From Lachnospiraceae bacterium UBA3401 (GTDB taxonomy: Bacteria > Bacillota > Clostridia > Lachnospirales > Lachnospiraceae): DNA of 45,694 bases. The DNA lies in contig DEPD01000083.1 of NCBI GenBank assembly GCA_002358575.1, forward strand, positions 1 to 45,694. The letters are read 5' to 3'. A program made the translations under genes and the position numbers. This document shows positions 9,469 through 16,695 of this stretch, one piece after another. The notes below the pieces were generated by a model that saw only the letters and a list, made by a program, of their open reading frames with translations, was not told the origin of the DNA and searched no databases. Numbering within the stretch: the first letter of the stretch is position 1; each line of letters begins with the position of its first letter.

Positions 9469-9504
9469 AAAATAAAAAACGCAGTTTTCTGCGTTTTTTA
9501 TTTT
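9469..9504. terminator. Bidirectional intrinsic terminator
   Basis: A perfect 16-bp inverted repeat (AAAATAAAAAACGCAG and its complement) closes on a TTTT loop, with A and T runs on both sides. It ends the flagellar transcript on the plus strand and the DUF2508 transcript on the minus strand, whose stop codon overlaps its edge. Confidence 0.88.
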
Positions 9505-9823
9505 ATGCATTCATCATTGGTTGATGTACTAGTGATTTGCTGTCATAGCAGTCAGAGGAGTCCATAGGGGACTCCTCATAAAGTTGCATTCGTTCTGCCT
9601 GTTGCAATAAAAAACGATAGCGTTTCAGCACAGAATTTACTTCATAGATATAACAGTCTATCAGGTCCGGATCTGTTACATTATCAAAACCAGAATATGC
9701 GGTTTCTAGTGCGCACTGCGTTTTGCGAATATCGTCAAGGAGCATATCGCGCGGTGTCCGTGGCGGCGTCTCTGCATTGCCGACAGGATTAAGTATACCT
9801 TTCAGACTGAAATATGTTTTCAT
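9503..9823 (-). CDS. DUF2508 (YaaL-like) family protein
   Basis: A 106-residue protein of unknown function found across Clostridia and Bacilli. The family hallmark is the helical segment DDIRKTQCALETAYSGFDNVTDPDLIDCYIYEVNSV (residues about 30-65; the ETAYSGFDN and DPDLIDCYIYE parts are the most diagnostic), followed by a helix with KRYRFLLQQAE. The start is supported by AAAGGA upstream on the reverse strand. It faces the flagellar genes and ends in the shared terminator. Confidence 0.78.
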   Translation of the reverse strand: MKTYFSLKGILNPVGNAETPPRTPRDMLLDDIRKTQCALETAYSGFDNVTDPDLIDCYIYEVNSVLKRYRFLLQQAERMQLYEESPMDSSDCYDSKSLVHQPMMNA

Positions 9824-10052
9824 AAGGATGTCCTTTCTGTATTACTTTATATGAGATAGTATAGTCATAAAAAGGAAAAATTATGCATAAATATATGTAA
9901 GATTTTAAAGTTGATTATTTTGTAAAATTTCGCAATGTAAAAAATCCAACTAAAAACAAGGCTAAAATACACAATAATATAAAAATATTGTTTGCCAGAT
10001 GTAGTAAAATTATACAATAAAAAAATAGTTGTGCTAATTTTTACATTTCGAG

Positions 10053-10080
10053 TGGACAATATTTTTAAATTCGATATAAT
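10053..10080 (+). promoter_or_regulatory. Probable promoter of the Tad pilus operon
   Basis: TGGACA and TATAAT are separated by 16 bp, about 100 bases before the prepilin peptidase gene. The leader contains an 8-bp inverted repeat (ACTTTGCA/TGCAAAGT, about 10109-10139). The rest of the 9824-10179 gap is AT-rich and I see no gene in it. Confidence 0.5.
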
Positions 10081-10179
10081 CATAACTGTTCCGTTTCTGG
10101 AGCGCAGAACTTTGCAGATTTTATCAAATAGTGCAAAGTATTCCATGGCAAAAATATATAAATTGAAAGGATGTGAAAT

Positions 10180-10680
10180 ATGGGAATCCTCATAGGAGTG
10201 TTTTGTGTTGCCCTTTTTATGGATTGGCAGTTTTATCGAATACCAAACATTTGTATTGTTGCTGGTATGGCAGCAGGACTGATATTGACCGGTGTAAGTT
10301 ATCCAATAACAGAACTGGTTACTTTGTTGGGAACGGTGACTGTAGTTTTTCTGTTCTTGTATCCCTTTTATTTATTGGGGGCATTGGGGGCAGGTGACAT
10401 CAAGCTTTTTATGATGACGGCGTGTTATGTTAGAGGAGAACAGTTGATGTGTTATCTGTTAGTATCGATGATTCTGGCAGCGCTAATGTCTATTTTTAAG
10501 ATGATTTTGTATACGGAGAGCAGAGCACGCCTTTTTTATCTTGGACGATATGTTAGAAAAGTTATCCTAACAGGGGTGATTGATACATATCAGGTAGACA
10601 AAACACAAAGAAAAAGTATGATACGTCTGTCTATTCCAGCATTTATAAGTCTGTTGCTCATGTGCGCTGGTATCTATTGA
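10180..10680 (+). CDS. cpaA: Prepilin peptidase, type A24 (CpaA/TadV-like)
   Basis: A membrane aspartyl protease that cleaves the leader of Tad/Flp prepilins. It has 166 residues and about five hydrophobic segments. The first catalytic Asp is probably in FMDWQFYRIPN (residue about 16). The second is in the GAGDIKL motif near residue 70, the GxGD signature of the family. The start is supported by AAAGGATGTG. It is the first gene of a tightly packed run with the TadZ-like and CpaF genes. Confidence 0.85.
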   Translation: MGILIGVFCVALFMDWQFYRIPNICIVAGMAAGLILTGVSYPITELVTLLGTVTVVFLFLYPFYLLGALGAGDIKLFMMTACYVRGEQLMCYLLVSMILAALMSIFKMILYTESRARLFYLGRYVRKVILTGVIDTYQVDKTQRKSMIRLSIPAFISLLLMCAGIY

Positions 10681-10694
10681 GAGGAGGTGTATAA

Positions 10695-11699
10695 ATGGGT
10701 GCAAAAAAGTTTGCCATCTGTGATAAAGACCAAGAATATTTAAAAATGTTACAAGCATATTTATTAAAGAGAAATCCAACAGATTTTACAGTTTTAATTT
10801 TTGACACAATAAATAAAGCGTTGGAAGCAAGTAAGGAAAGTGCATTTGAAATTTTACTTGTCGGTGAAGAGATATATGATACAAATGTCACAAAAGTTGA
10901 TGCGGCAAAGGTATATATTTTGCAGGAGGATGGGACAAAGGGAATTACTGGGTATTGTACAGTGGCAAAATATCAATCTATGGAGCGTATGATTGCCCAG
11001 GTGCTTGCAGAATTTGCGCTGGATGACAACTGTACTACAACCAACAAATGTAGTAAAAATAAAACTTCACTGATTAGCTTTTATGCTCCGGACAGACACA
11101 AAGGACAGAGTGTTGCAGCGCTTTGCACAGCAGAGTTATTGGCTGATGAAGGGCATCGCGTATTGTACATCAATCTCCTTCCATTTAGCGGATATGAAGA
11201 ACTTATGCAGACAAGCTATGAATCAGATATTACTGATTTTATGTATTTTGTACTTAATCATTCTGACAAGTTGTCCTATAAACTCGATAGTCTGAAACGC
11301 TGTATTCATAGTGTGGATTATCTTCCGCCGGCGCTGGATTATGCAGACTTACTTGCGATAGGACGCGAAGAATGGGAACAATTTCTAAATTTGCTTTTGT
11401 ACAGCAGTGATTATAATTGGATTATACTAGATTTATCAGAAGTTTGTCAGGGATTTTACAATATGCTTGAGAAAAGTGAAACGATTTATCTTTTGACAGA
11501 CAATACAACAATTTATGCGCAAGCAATGCTAACGCATTTTAAGAAGCTTTTGCAGGCAAAAGAATACACTAAAATTTTGCAACAGATTACAGAGTTTACA
11601 CTGCCTGCGCATTGGGAAGAACAGTGTAGAAGCCTAGAAAACCTTACATCATCTCCGGTCGGAATCCGAATGAAGGGAGTTTTAGACAAACGTGAGTGA
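10695..11699 (+). CDS. TadZ/CpaE-like pilus assembly protein
   Basis: A 334-residue two-part protein. Residues 1-110 resemble a receiver-like domain (KFAICDKDQEYLKMLQAYL). Residues about 118-334 are a MinD/ParA-type P-loop fold with a degenerate nucleotide site: LISFYAPDRHKGQSVAALCTAELL in place of KGGVGKT, and WIILDLSEV as the Walker B-like strand. CpaE/TadZ proteins place the Tad pilus machine at the pole. The gene begins 14 bases after cpaA and its stop overlaps the GTG start of cpaF. The degenerate Walker A suggests weak or no ATP hydrolysis. Confidence 0.75.
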   Translation: MGAKKFAICDKDQEYLKMLQAYLLKRNPTDFTVLIFDTINKALEASKESAFEILLVGEEIYDTNVTKVDAAKVYILQEDGTKGITGYCTVAKYQSMERMIAQVLAEFALDDNCTTTNKCSKNKTSLISFYAPDRHKGQSVAALCTAELLADEGHRVLYINLLPFSGYEELMQTSYESDITDFMYFVLNHSDKLSYKLDSLKRCIHSVDYLPPALDYADLLAIGREEWEQFLNLLLYSSDYNWIILDLSEVCQGFYNMLEKSETIYLLTDNTTIYAQAMLTHFKKLLQAKEYTKILQQITEFTLPAHWEEQCRSLENLTSSPVGIRMKGVLDKRE

Positions 11700-12651
11700 A
11701 CTAGATAGATACGAGGCGTGTCGGGAACAAATTAGCAGCACAGTCCGACACAGAATTGACCTGTCAAGGGAAGTAGAGGATTCTGAAATTCAGGATATGA
11801 TTGACACGCTTGTTGTGCAGATGGGCAGAAAATATGCATTGTCATTGGCACAGCGGCAGGAGCTTGGAAAAAGTGTGTTTTATGAAATTAGAAAACTGGA
11901 CGTGCTTCAGGAATTGGTGGACAGTGATGATGTCACAGAGATTATGGTAAATGGAACAGACAATATTTTTGTAGAAAAAGCAGGGCGCATCTATGAGTGG
12001 GACAAGCATTTTGAGACGCAAGAAAAGCTGGAAAATGTTATTCAACAGATTGTGGCAAAATGCAATAGGGTCGTGAATGAAGCACTACCAATCGCAGATG
12101 CAAGACTGGAAAATGGTTCGCGCGTCAATATTGTGCTTGCACCAGTGGCATTGAATGGACCAATTATTACAATTCGACGCTTTCCAGAACATCCAATTTC
12201 TATGAAGGATCTAATTCATTTTGGTTCTCTTAGCGAAGAGGCTGCTGCAGAACTTGAGAAGTTGGTAATTGCAGGATATAACATTTTTATTAGTGGTGGA
12301 ACAGGCTCAGGAAAAACAACATTTCTCAATGCGCTGTCACATTACATTCCTAGGACAGAACGCGTGATTACAATAGAGGATTCAGCAGAACTGCAACTTC
12401 AGGATATACCAAATCTGGTGCGGCTTGAGACAAGGAATGCCAATATGGATGGCGCACGGGAAATTACAATTCGAGATTTGCTAAAATCAAGCCTTCGGAT
12501 GCGTCCAGAAGGTATCAAAATGAAAAGGAGAGAAAAAATCTATAGTTTTATTTTAAGAGTTTCACCATCCCATATACATTCTTTTAGTATTTCTTTCATA
12601 AGCTCATTTAGTTCATCATATTCTAATGATTCTAAATTTTCTGTAATGTAG
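11692..12651 (+). pseudogene. cpaF: CpaF/TadA secretion ATPase, 5' part cut by the prophage
   Basis: CpaF is the hexameric ATPase that drives Tad pilus assembly. Host sequence runs from the GTG at 11692 to about 12510, and the frame then continues into phage DNA until a stop at 12651. Present are the N-terminal domain (DDVTEIMVNGTDNIFVEKAGR), the Walker A GGTGSGKTTF (residue about 203) and the Asp box ITIEDSAELQL. The sequence breaks in SSLRMRPE, where intact homologues continue with RIIVGEVRG (Walker B). Walker B, the His box and the C-terminus are missing, so the product (319 residues, the last 47 or so foreign) should not hydrolyse ATP. The missing half should lie beyond the right edge of the window. 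Confidence 0.88.
12485..12539. other. Left attachment site (attL) of the prophage
   Basis: Host cpaF coding sequence ends at about 12510 (GCGTCCAGAA) and phage sequence begins with GGTATC. The integrase stop codon is only 30 bases away, the usual layout for large serine recombinases. Host homology shows the junction to within a few bases. The exact 2-bp crossover core cannot be fixed without attR or an empty site; GG or GA at 12508-12512 are candidates. Confidence 0.7.
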
Positions 12652-14114
12652 CAAATTGTTTTGTATTTATCCTCTTTTTCATCAAGTATCTTATTGTATT
12701 TTCGTTCATCGTTTTCAGATTCCATTAGTTCATATTTCAGTCCTGTTAATTCCTTATCTAACTTTTCGATTTCTTCTATTATGTATTTGGCAGCAGTGGA
12801 GCCATTGGAATTTTCTAGGGCAGCAGTAACATTTTTTATTTTTATTTCTAATTTTGCAATATCCTTTGTTATATCTACGGAAGAACGTACATAAGGGTTT
12901 ATAGTATTATCTTTATAAGTATAGTTATCAATAATAGATTTATCCAAAGCAATACTTTTAAGAATATTTAATACGGCCTGATCTAATTGTGCTATTGATA
13001 CAAAATGGCAGTCACAATATTCGATTCCCCTGCGATTACGATTTTGACAAAAATAGTTGTCGTATGTTTTATTATATGTTTTATCTATTTTGTGCTGTGT
13101 ACGCATTGTATAACCGCACTTACAACGTAATACGCCCTTCAATATGCCAATTTTATACTTTCTAGTTTTATTAATAATATTATTACCAAATTTAGATTGT
13201 ATAGTTATCCATTTATCAGAAGTTAGTAGCGGGCGATGCATTCCTACGGATACAATCCACTTATCAGGAGTATTTAGTGTATGCTTTTTCTTTCTTCCGC
13301 CAGATGTGCGCCCATATACAATAATACCATATTCTCCGTTAAATTTGCTCTCGTCGCATCCAATAGTGCAACCAATATTTTTAAAATAGTTTAATGTGGA
13401 TTTATCTGCAGGAGCATAATAGGGATTTTTTAAGACTTTATAAAGTTGTGTAGTGGATAAATAATTTCCTCTTAAAGTTTTAACATTAGCTTTGCGAAAA
13501 TAAGTTTCAAGTCCACCTATAGTATAATTTCCATTTAAAAAAGTATCGACAATCATATTTAGATAAGGAATTTCTTCTGGGTTTTCGGTTAAGATAGTAT
13601 GTGTTTTATTATTAATTATGACTTTTTCAAGTTTGTATCCTATTGGTGCTTTGCCACCTGCCCATTTGCCGGATTTAGCTAATTCCAGCATATTATCTTT
13701 AATACGTTCTGCAATTGTTTCCCTTTCCATTTGTGCAAAAACAGAGCATATGTACATCATAGCACGTCCTAGAGGTGTGCTCGTGTCTATTTGTTCTTTA
13801 ATGCTTACAAATTCAACATGATTATCAGTGAGGATAGAGAAAAAATTGGAAAAGTCTGAGACGTTTCGACTAATGCGGTCTATTTTATAGCAAATTACAA
13901 CATTAATCTGCTGGTCTTTTACATTGGCCATCAATCTGTTATAATCAGGGCGATTAGTGTTAGCGCCTGTGTATCCCTCGTCTTCATATCTTATTAGAAT
14001 ATAATCTTCATAACGAGACTTGCAATATTCCTCAGCAAATTTATATTGTACATCTGTAGAATCAGACTTATCAGAGTAAATTGATTTTCTTCCATAACAG
14101 GCTATTTTTAACAT
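12540..14114 (-). CDS. int: Large serine recombinase, phage integrase
   Basis: Catalyses attP x attB integration, and excision when helped by a directionality factor. It has 524 residues from ATG 14114, preferred because AAAGGA lies 8-9 bases upstream; a longer frame to 14225 lacks this. The resolvase domain carries the nucleophile motif YGRKS (Ser about residue 11), then EDEGYTGANTNRPDYNRL and YKIDRISRN. The recombinase domain and a zinc ribbon follow (CKCGYTMRT near 325, later CQNRNRRGIEYC), then a C-terminal coiled coil (about 430-500). It lies next to attL and points out of the phage toward cpaF. No recognisable excision factor gene is seen nearby. Confidence 0.95.
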   Translation of the reverse strand: MLKIACYGRKSIYSDKSDSTDVQYKFAEEYCKSRYEDYILIRYEDEGYTGANTNRPDYNRLMANVKDQQINVVICYKIDRISRNVSDFSNFFSILTDNHVEFVSIKEQIDTSTPLGRAMMYICSVFAQMERETIAERIKDNMLELAKSGKWAGGKAPIGYKLEKVIINNKTHTILTENPEEIPYLNMIVDTFLNGNYTIGGLETYFRKANVKTLRGNYLSTTQLYKVLKNPYYAPADKSTLNYFKNIGCTIGCDESKFNGEYGIIVYGRTSGGRKKKHTLNTPDKWIVSVGMHRPLLTSDKWITIQSKFGNNIINKTRKYKIGILKGVLRCKCGYTMRTQHKIDKTYNKTYDNYFCQNRNRRGIEYCDCHFVSIAQLDQAVLNILKSIALDKSIIDNYTYKDNTINPYVRSSVDITKDIAKLEIKIKNVTAALENSNGSTAAKYIIEEIEKLDKELTGLKYELMESENDERKYNKILDEKEDKYKTICYITENLESLEYDELNELMKEILKECIWDGETLKIKL

Positions 14115-14317
14115 AATATACATCCTTTCAAAAAATGAGTATAAAAAATACACTCTTTGATTGCGTGGATGCAGGAAAATGTGGTACAATATTATTGCTT
14201 GTGGTATTGTATCACTTTTCTGCATCTGCAGTAATGGTTTACAATTCCTAATTGGCTGGTGCTGGTAACACCAGCCAATTAAAATTATAAATTTTACATC
14301 TTACTTAAACATCTTAA

Positions 14318-14956
14318 TCAAACTATTTCTTCCATGTCGGAAAGCATATTAGATTTTTTATATTTATCCTTTACCATATCCATAGTTTGTAAAATATAAT
14401 CTTGTCCCTGTTCGTTTAATGTACGAAAGTCGATTAGTAATAATTCTTCCTTAGAACTTAAATGATATGTATGTGCCGATAAATTTGAAGATTCATCTTC
14501 CCAGCCCATAAGGTAAGCTGGGCTACATTGAAGTACTTTAGCCATATTTGCAATAACACTTCTTTTTATATTCTCGACTCTTCCATTTTCGTATTTAGCA
14601 ATTGCCGATTTTTGTAATCCAAGTTTTTTAGCAAGTTCCTCTTGAGTTAATCCCATTAAAACTCGTCTTTCCTTTATTCTACGTTCAAATCCTACAGTTG
14701 TTTTTGGATCGAAGTCAAGAACTATTTCTTGATCAGTATCTAATACTTTAAGAATGGAATCTACATCTGTATTCATAGCTGAAGAGATTTTTTTTATGGT
14801 AGGTAATGTTGGTGCAATAGGTTTATTATTTCTTGGGTTAATATTATTTTCTAACATTGAAATATAACCTTTGCTTAAATTACACATTTTAGAAAATTCA
14901 TCCATGCTAATATTATGTTTTGTACGATATTTTTTTATCAAGTCTCCTAGGGTCAT
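14318..14956 (-). CDS. CI-like repressor with two HTH domains
   Basis: A probable lysogeny repressor of 212 residues. Two separate HTH_3/XRE domains are visible: residues about 5-65 (ISMDEFSKMCNLSKGYISMLEN) and about 92-150 (LTQEELAKKLGLQKSAIAKYENGR). A short helical C-terminus follows, without the Ser-Lys autoprotease domain of lambda CI. It is divergent from the cro-like gene, with consensus promoters between. Lack of a LexA-like peptidase suggests induction by another route, such as an antirepressor or peptide. Alternatively, one of the two domains may act on a different operator set. Confidence 0.82.
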   Translation of the reverse strand: MTLGDLIKKYRTKHNISMDEFSKMCNLSKGYISMLENNINPRNNKPIAPTLPTIKKISSAMNTDVDSILKVLDTDQEIVLDFDPKTTVGFERRIKERRVLMGLTQEELAKKLGLQKSAIAKYENGRVENIKRSVIANMAKVLQCSPAYLMGWEDESSNLSAHTYHLSSKEELLLIDFRTLNEQGQDYILQTMDMVKDKYKKSNMLSDMEEIV

Positions 14957-14982
14957 TTATTTCCACCTGCCTTTACATGTTT

Positions 14983-15011
14983 AGTATATTGTACAATTAA
15001 AAAAAAGTCAA
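14983..15011 (-). promoter_or_regulatory. Leftward promoter of the repressor gene
   Basis: On the reverse strand TTGACT (15006-15011) and TATACT (14983-14988) are separated by exactly 17 bp, 27 bases before the repressor start. It is back to back with the rightward promoter. Confidence 0.8.
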
Positions 15012-15015
15012 TAAA

Positions 15016-15026
15016 ATGTTCAACAT
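15016..15026. promoter_or_regulatory. Operator-like palindrome between divergent promoters
   Basis: ATGTTCAACAT is a palindrome with a single central base lying exactly between the two -35 boxes. Related half-site or full-site sequences occur at 15075-15081 (GTTGAAC, downstream of the rightward -10) and 15299-15307 (GTTCAACAT, just after the cro-like gene). This gives a three-operator arrangement for the repressor and Cro-like protein. Confidence 0.6.
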
Positions 15027-15028
15027 AC

Positions 15029-15057
15029 TTGACACATTTTTTCGCAAGTGCTATTAT
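15029..15057 (+). promoter_or_regulatory. Rightward early promoter (PR-like)
   Basis: TTGACA (15029-15034) and TATTAT (15052-15057) with a 17-bp spacer: a near-consensus vegetative promoter that drives the cro-like gene and probably the early region. Confidence 0.85.
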
Positions 15058-15103
15058 ATAGGTGGGTTTAACAAGTTGAACGAAAAATAAGGAAGGTGAT
15101 AGA

Positions 15104-15292
15104 ATGGGGTACAAAATTAAAGAATGTCGTGAAAAAGCAGGTATTTCACAAACAGAACTTGCGAAAAAAGCTCAAATATCAAGAACTACCTTGTCTGGTT
15201 TAGAAAGTGGAACAGTTAAAATTACTACAACTGGTACATTGTTAAAAATAGCTGAAGCTTTAGGTATGAGCATTGCAGATATATTTTTTTAA
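15104..15292 (+). CDS. Cro-like HTH regulator
   Basis: A 62-residue single XRE/HTH_3 domain (ISQTELAKKAQISRTTLSGLESG) with nothing else. It is preceded by AAGGAAGGTGATAG and is the first gene of the rightward early transcript, divergent from the two-HTH repressor. Its role is probably to turn down the repressor promoter in lytic growth. The gene is followed by an operator-like site and a terminator-like hairpin. Confidence 0.85.
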   Translation: MGYKIKECREKAGISQTELAKKAQISRTTLSGLESGTVKITTTGTLLKIAEALGMSIADIFF

Positions 15293-15326
15293 CGCATAGT
15301 TCAACATGTAAAACAAAAAACTATCT

Positions 15327-15370
15327 AAGAAAGGAAAATAAAGATAAAACAATAGTTATTTTCCTTTCTT
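15327..15370 (+). terminator. Terminator-like hairpin after the cro-like gene
   Basis: A perfect 15-bp inverted repeat (AAGAAAGGAAAATAA with its complement) and a 14-base loop, with a pyrimidine-rich 3' arm ending CTTTCTTTAG. It probably attenuates early transcription, as lambda tR1 does. The next 127 bases (15371-15497) hold no gene that I can see. Confidence 0.55.
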
Positions 15371-15497
15371 TAGTACTCAGCTCTGGCGGGAGCCTGCAAG
15401 TACAGTATAAAGAAGAATGTAAAATAATGCAACGACAGTAGAGAGAAATGCAAGACATTAGTTATATAGGAGATACAAGGAAGGTATTGGGAATTAT

Positions 15498-15653
15498 ATG
15501 AAAAAAAGTATGATGCCGAAAAAGATATCTGTAAGTGTAGAATTTACTGATGGCTATCAGCAAAGATTTACAACTGCAATATTAAAGATATATGAAAAAA
15601 GAACAAAACAAGGAAAACAATTTAGTGAGAGTAAAAATAACAAAAGTGCATAA
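15498..15653 (+). CDS. Small basic protein, hypothetical
   Basis: A 51-residue Lys-rich ORF (MKKSMMPKKISVSVEF at the N-terminus, a Lys/Ser-rich tail). AAGGAAGG lies 12 bases upstream, slightly far. No family recognised. The early-region position and basic charge suggest a DNA- or RNA-binding accessory protein, or possibly a small excision factor, but this is only positional inference. Confidence 0.45.
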   Translation: MKKSMMPKKISVSVEFTDGYQQRFTTAILKIYEKRTKQGKQFSESKNNKSA

Positions 15654-15662
15654 TAGGTTTAG

Positions 15663-15710
15663 TTATACAATTACTTCCCGTTTATGATAAGACGGGAAGT
15701 AATTGTATAA
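15663..15710. repeat. Perfect 19-bp inverted repeat
   Basis: The arms at 15663-15681 and 15692-15710 are exact complements (core ACTTCCCGT/ACGGGAAGT) around a 10-base loop. It begins 10 bases after the small ORF. No T-run follows, so it is more likely a structured RNA, a processing signal or a protein-binding site than a simple terminator. Confidence 0.7.
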
Positions 15711-15712
15711 TA

Positions 15713-15958
15713 GAATAGCGTGTTTCTTGCGCGACACATATGCTGGTGTGTTGCAGCCTCTTATATTTTTTATTTGTTCCAATATGGAGCGGACACAGGA
15801 CAAAATGAGCCTGTGTGCCGTGCAGGGGGCATGTGGGACAAGCAATCTATGTGCTTTGTACGTGGTGCATATGCATCACAATTTCCAGTAGTATCCGTTA
15901 AGGCGTGCAGGTAAGAGCCTGTGCGCCACGTAAAGAGCACAATAAAGGAAGTGAGACA
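15713..15958. other. Gene-free, GC-richer early leader with direct repeats
   Basis: About 245 bases without a convincing ORF. The segment is more GC-rich than its surroundings and repeats GAGCCTGTGTGCC (15807-15819) as GAGCCTGTGCGCC (15915-15927). Several GC-rich short inverted repeats are possible (for example around GCGCGACACA). It may encode a structured leader or small RNA ahead of the HNH gene. I can offer no specific family. Confidence 0.4.
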
Positions 15959-16585
15959 ATGGAAACAGGAACGATAATGGAAATGCGTGTCAATGGCAGT
16001 AAAATTGATATTGTAGTACGGATTTATAGAGCCGGTCTGGCAGCAGATATAGAGAAAAGGCGAGTAAGGAATGTATTCCTGCAGTTAGATGATGGGCGTA
16101 TTTTGTCGATAGAACAACGAAAAAAGATTTATGCTACGCTTCGTGACATTTCGCAATATACAGGCTATACACCAGAAGAAACGAAAGAAGTTATGAAGTA
16201 TGTACATATCACAAAGACGGGCTGCGATTACTTTTCGCTTTCAGACTGCTCCATGAGCGCCGCAAGGGATTTTATCAATACACTTATAGATTTCTGCCTT
16301 GAGCATGGTGTAATCACGTCTGAACGGCTTTCAGGCAGGACTGACGATATTGACACGTATTTGTATCAATGTATCAAACATAGGAAATGTGCAATATGCG
16401 GCAGAGCTGGAGAGATACATCATTGGGACGCAATCGGCATGGGACACGATAGGCGGCACTATGACGATACAGAGAACAGAAAGATATGTTTGTGTCGAAT
16501 GCACCATACAATCGCCCATCAGGAGGGCGTGAGTGATTTCCAGCGTGATTATCATGTGTATGGGATTGTCTATAATATAGAATAG
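15959..16585 (+). CDS. Putative HNHc nuclease of phage early regions
   Basis: A 208-residue protein resembling the phage putative HNHc family (PF16784-type). The C-terminal nuclease motif has a CAICGRAGEIHHWD zinc/His-His portion and a CRMHHTIAHQEG portion (about 140-190). The N-terminal half is mixed alpha/beta and is typical of this family. I chose ATG 15959 because AAAGGAAG is correctly spaced; 18 more upstream codons exist without a ribosome binding site. It precedes the replication initiator, as in many Gram-positive phages, which points to a role in DNA replication or recombination. Confidence 0.8.
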   Translation: METGTIMEMRVNGSKIDIVVRIYRAGLAADIEKRRVRNVFLQLDDGRILSIEQRKKIYATLRDISQYTGYTPEETKEVMKYVHITKTGCDYFSLSDCSMSAARDFINTLIDFCLEHGVITSERLSGRTDDIDTYLYQCIKHRKCAICGRAGEIHHWDAIGMGHDRRHYDDTENRKICLCRMHHTIAHQEGVSDFQRDYHVYGIVYNIE

Positions 16586-16604
16586 TGTGTCAGATTCTGA
16601 CACA
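16586..16604. promoter_or_regulatory. parS-like palindrome, upstream copy
   Basis: TGTGTCAGATTCTGACACA is a perfect 9-bp-arm palindrome with one central base. It starts at the base after the HNH stop codon and lies 92 bases before the initiator gene. The same palindrome (central base on the other strand) recurs inside parB at 20722-20740 and 20875-20893. A binding site for ParB or an associated regulator is inferred. Confidence 0.7.
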
Positions 16605-16695
16605 TTTTAAATACATAGAGATCTGAAAAGGGTATTTAACGGATATCCTTGGTATAGTGTGGCTTAAAATAGAAAGAAAATAGGAGGCATTACTT

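Noticed and set aside
12485..12540. tRNA gene as integration target
   Set aside because: The flanking host sequence is clearly cpaF coding DNA; no tRNA-like fold is present at the junction or elsewhere in the window.
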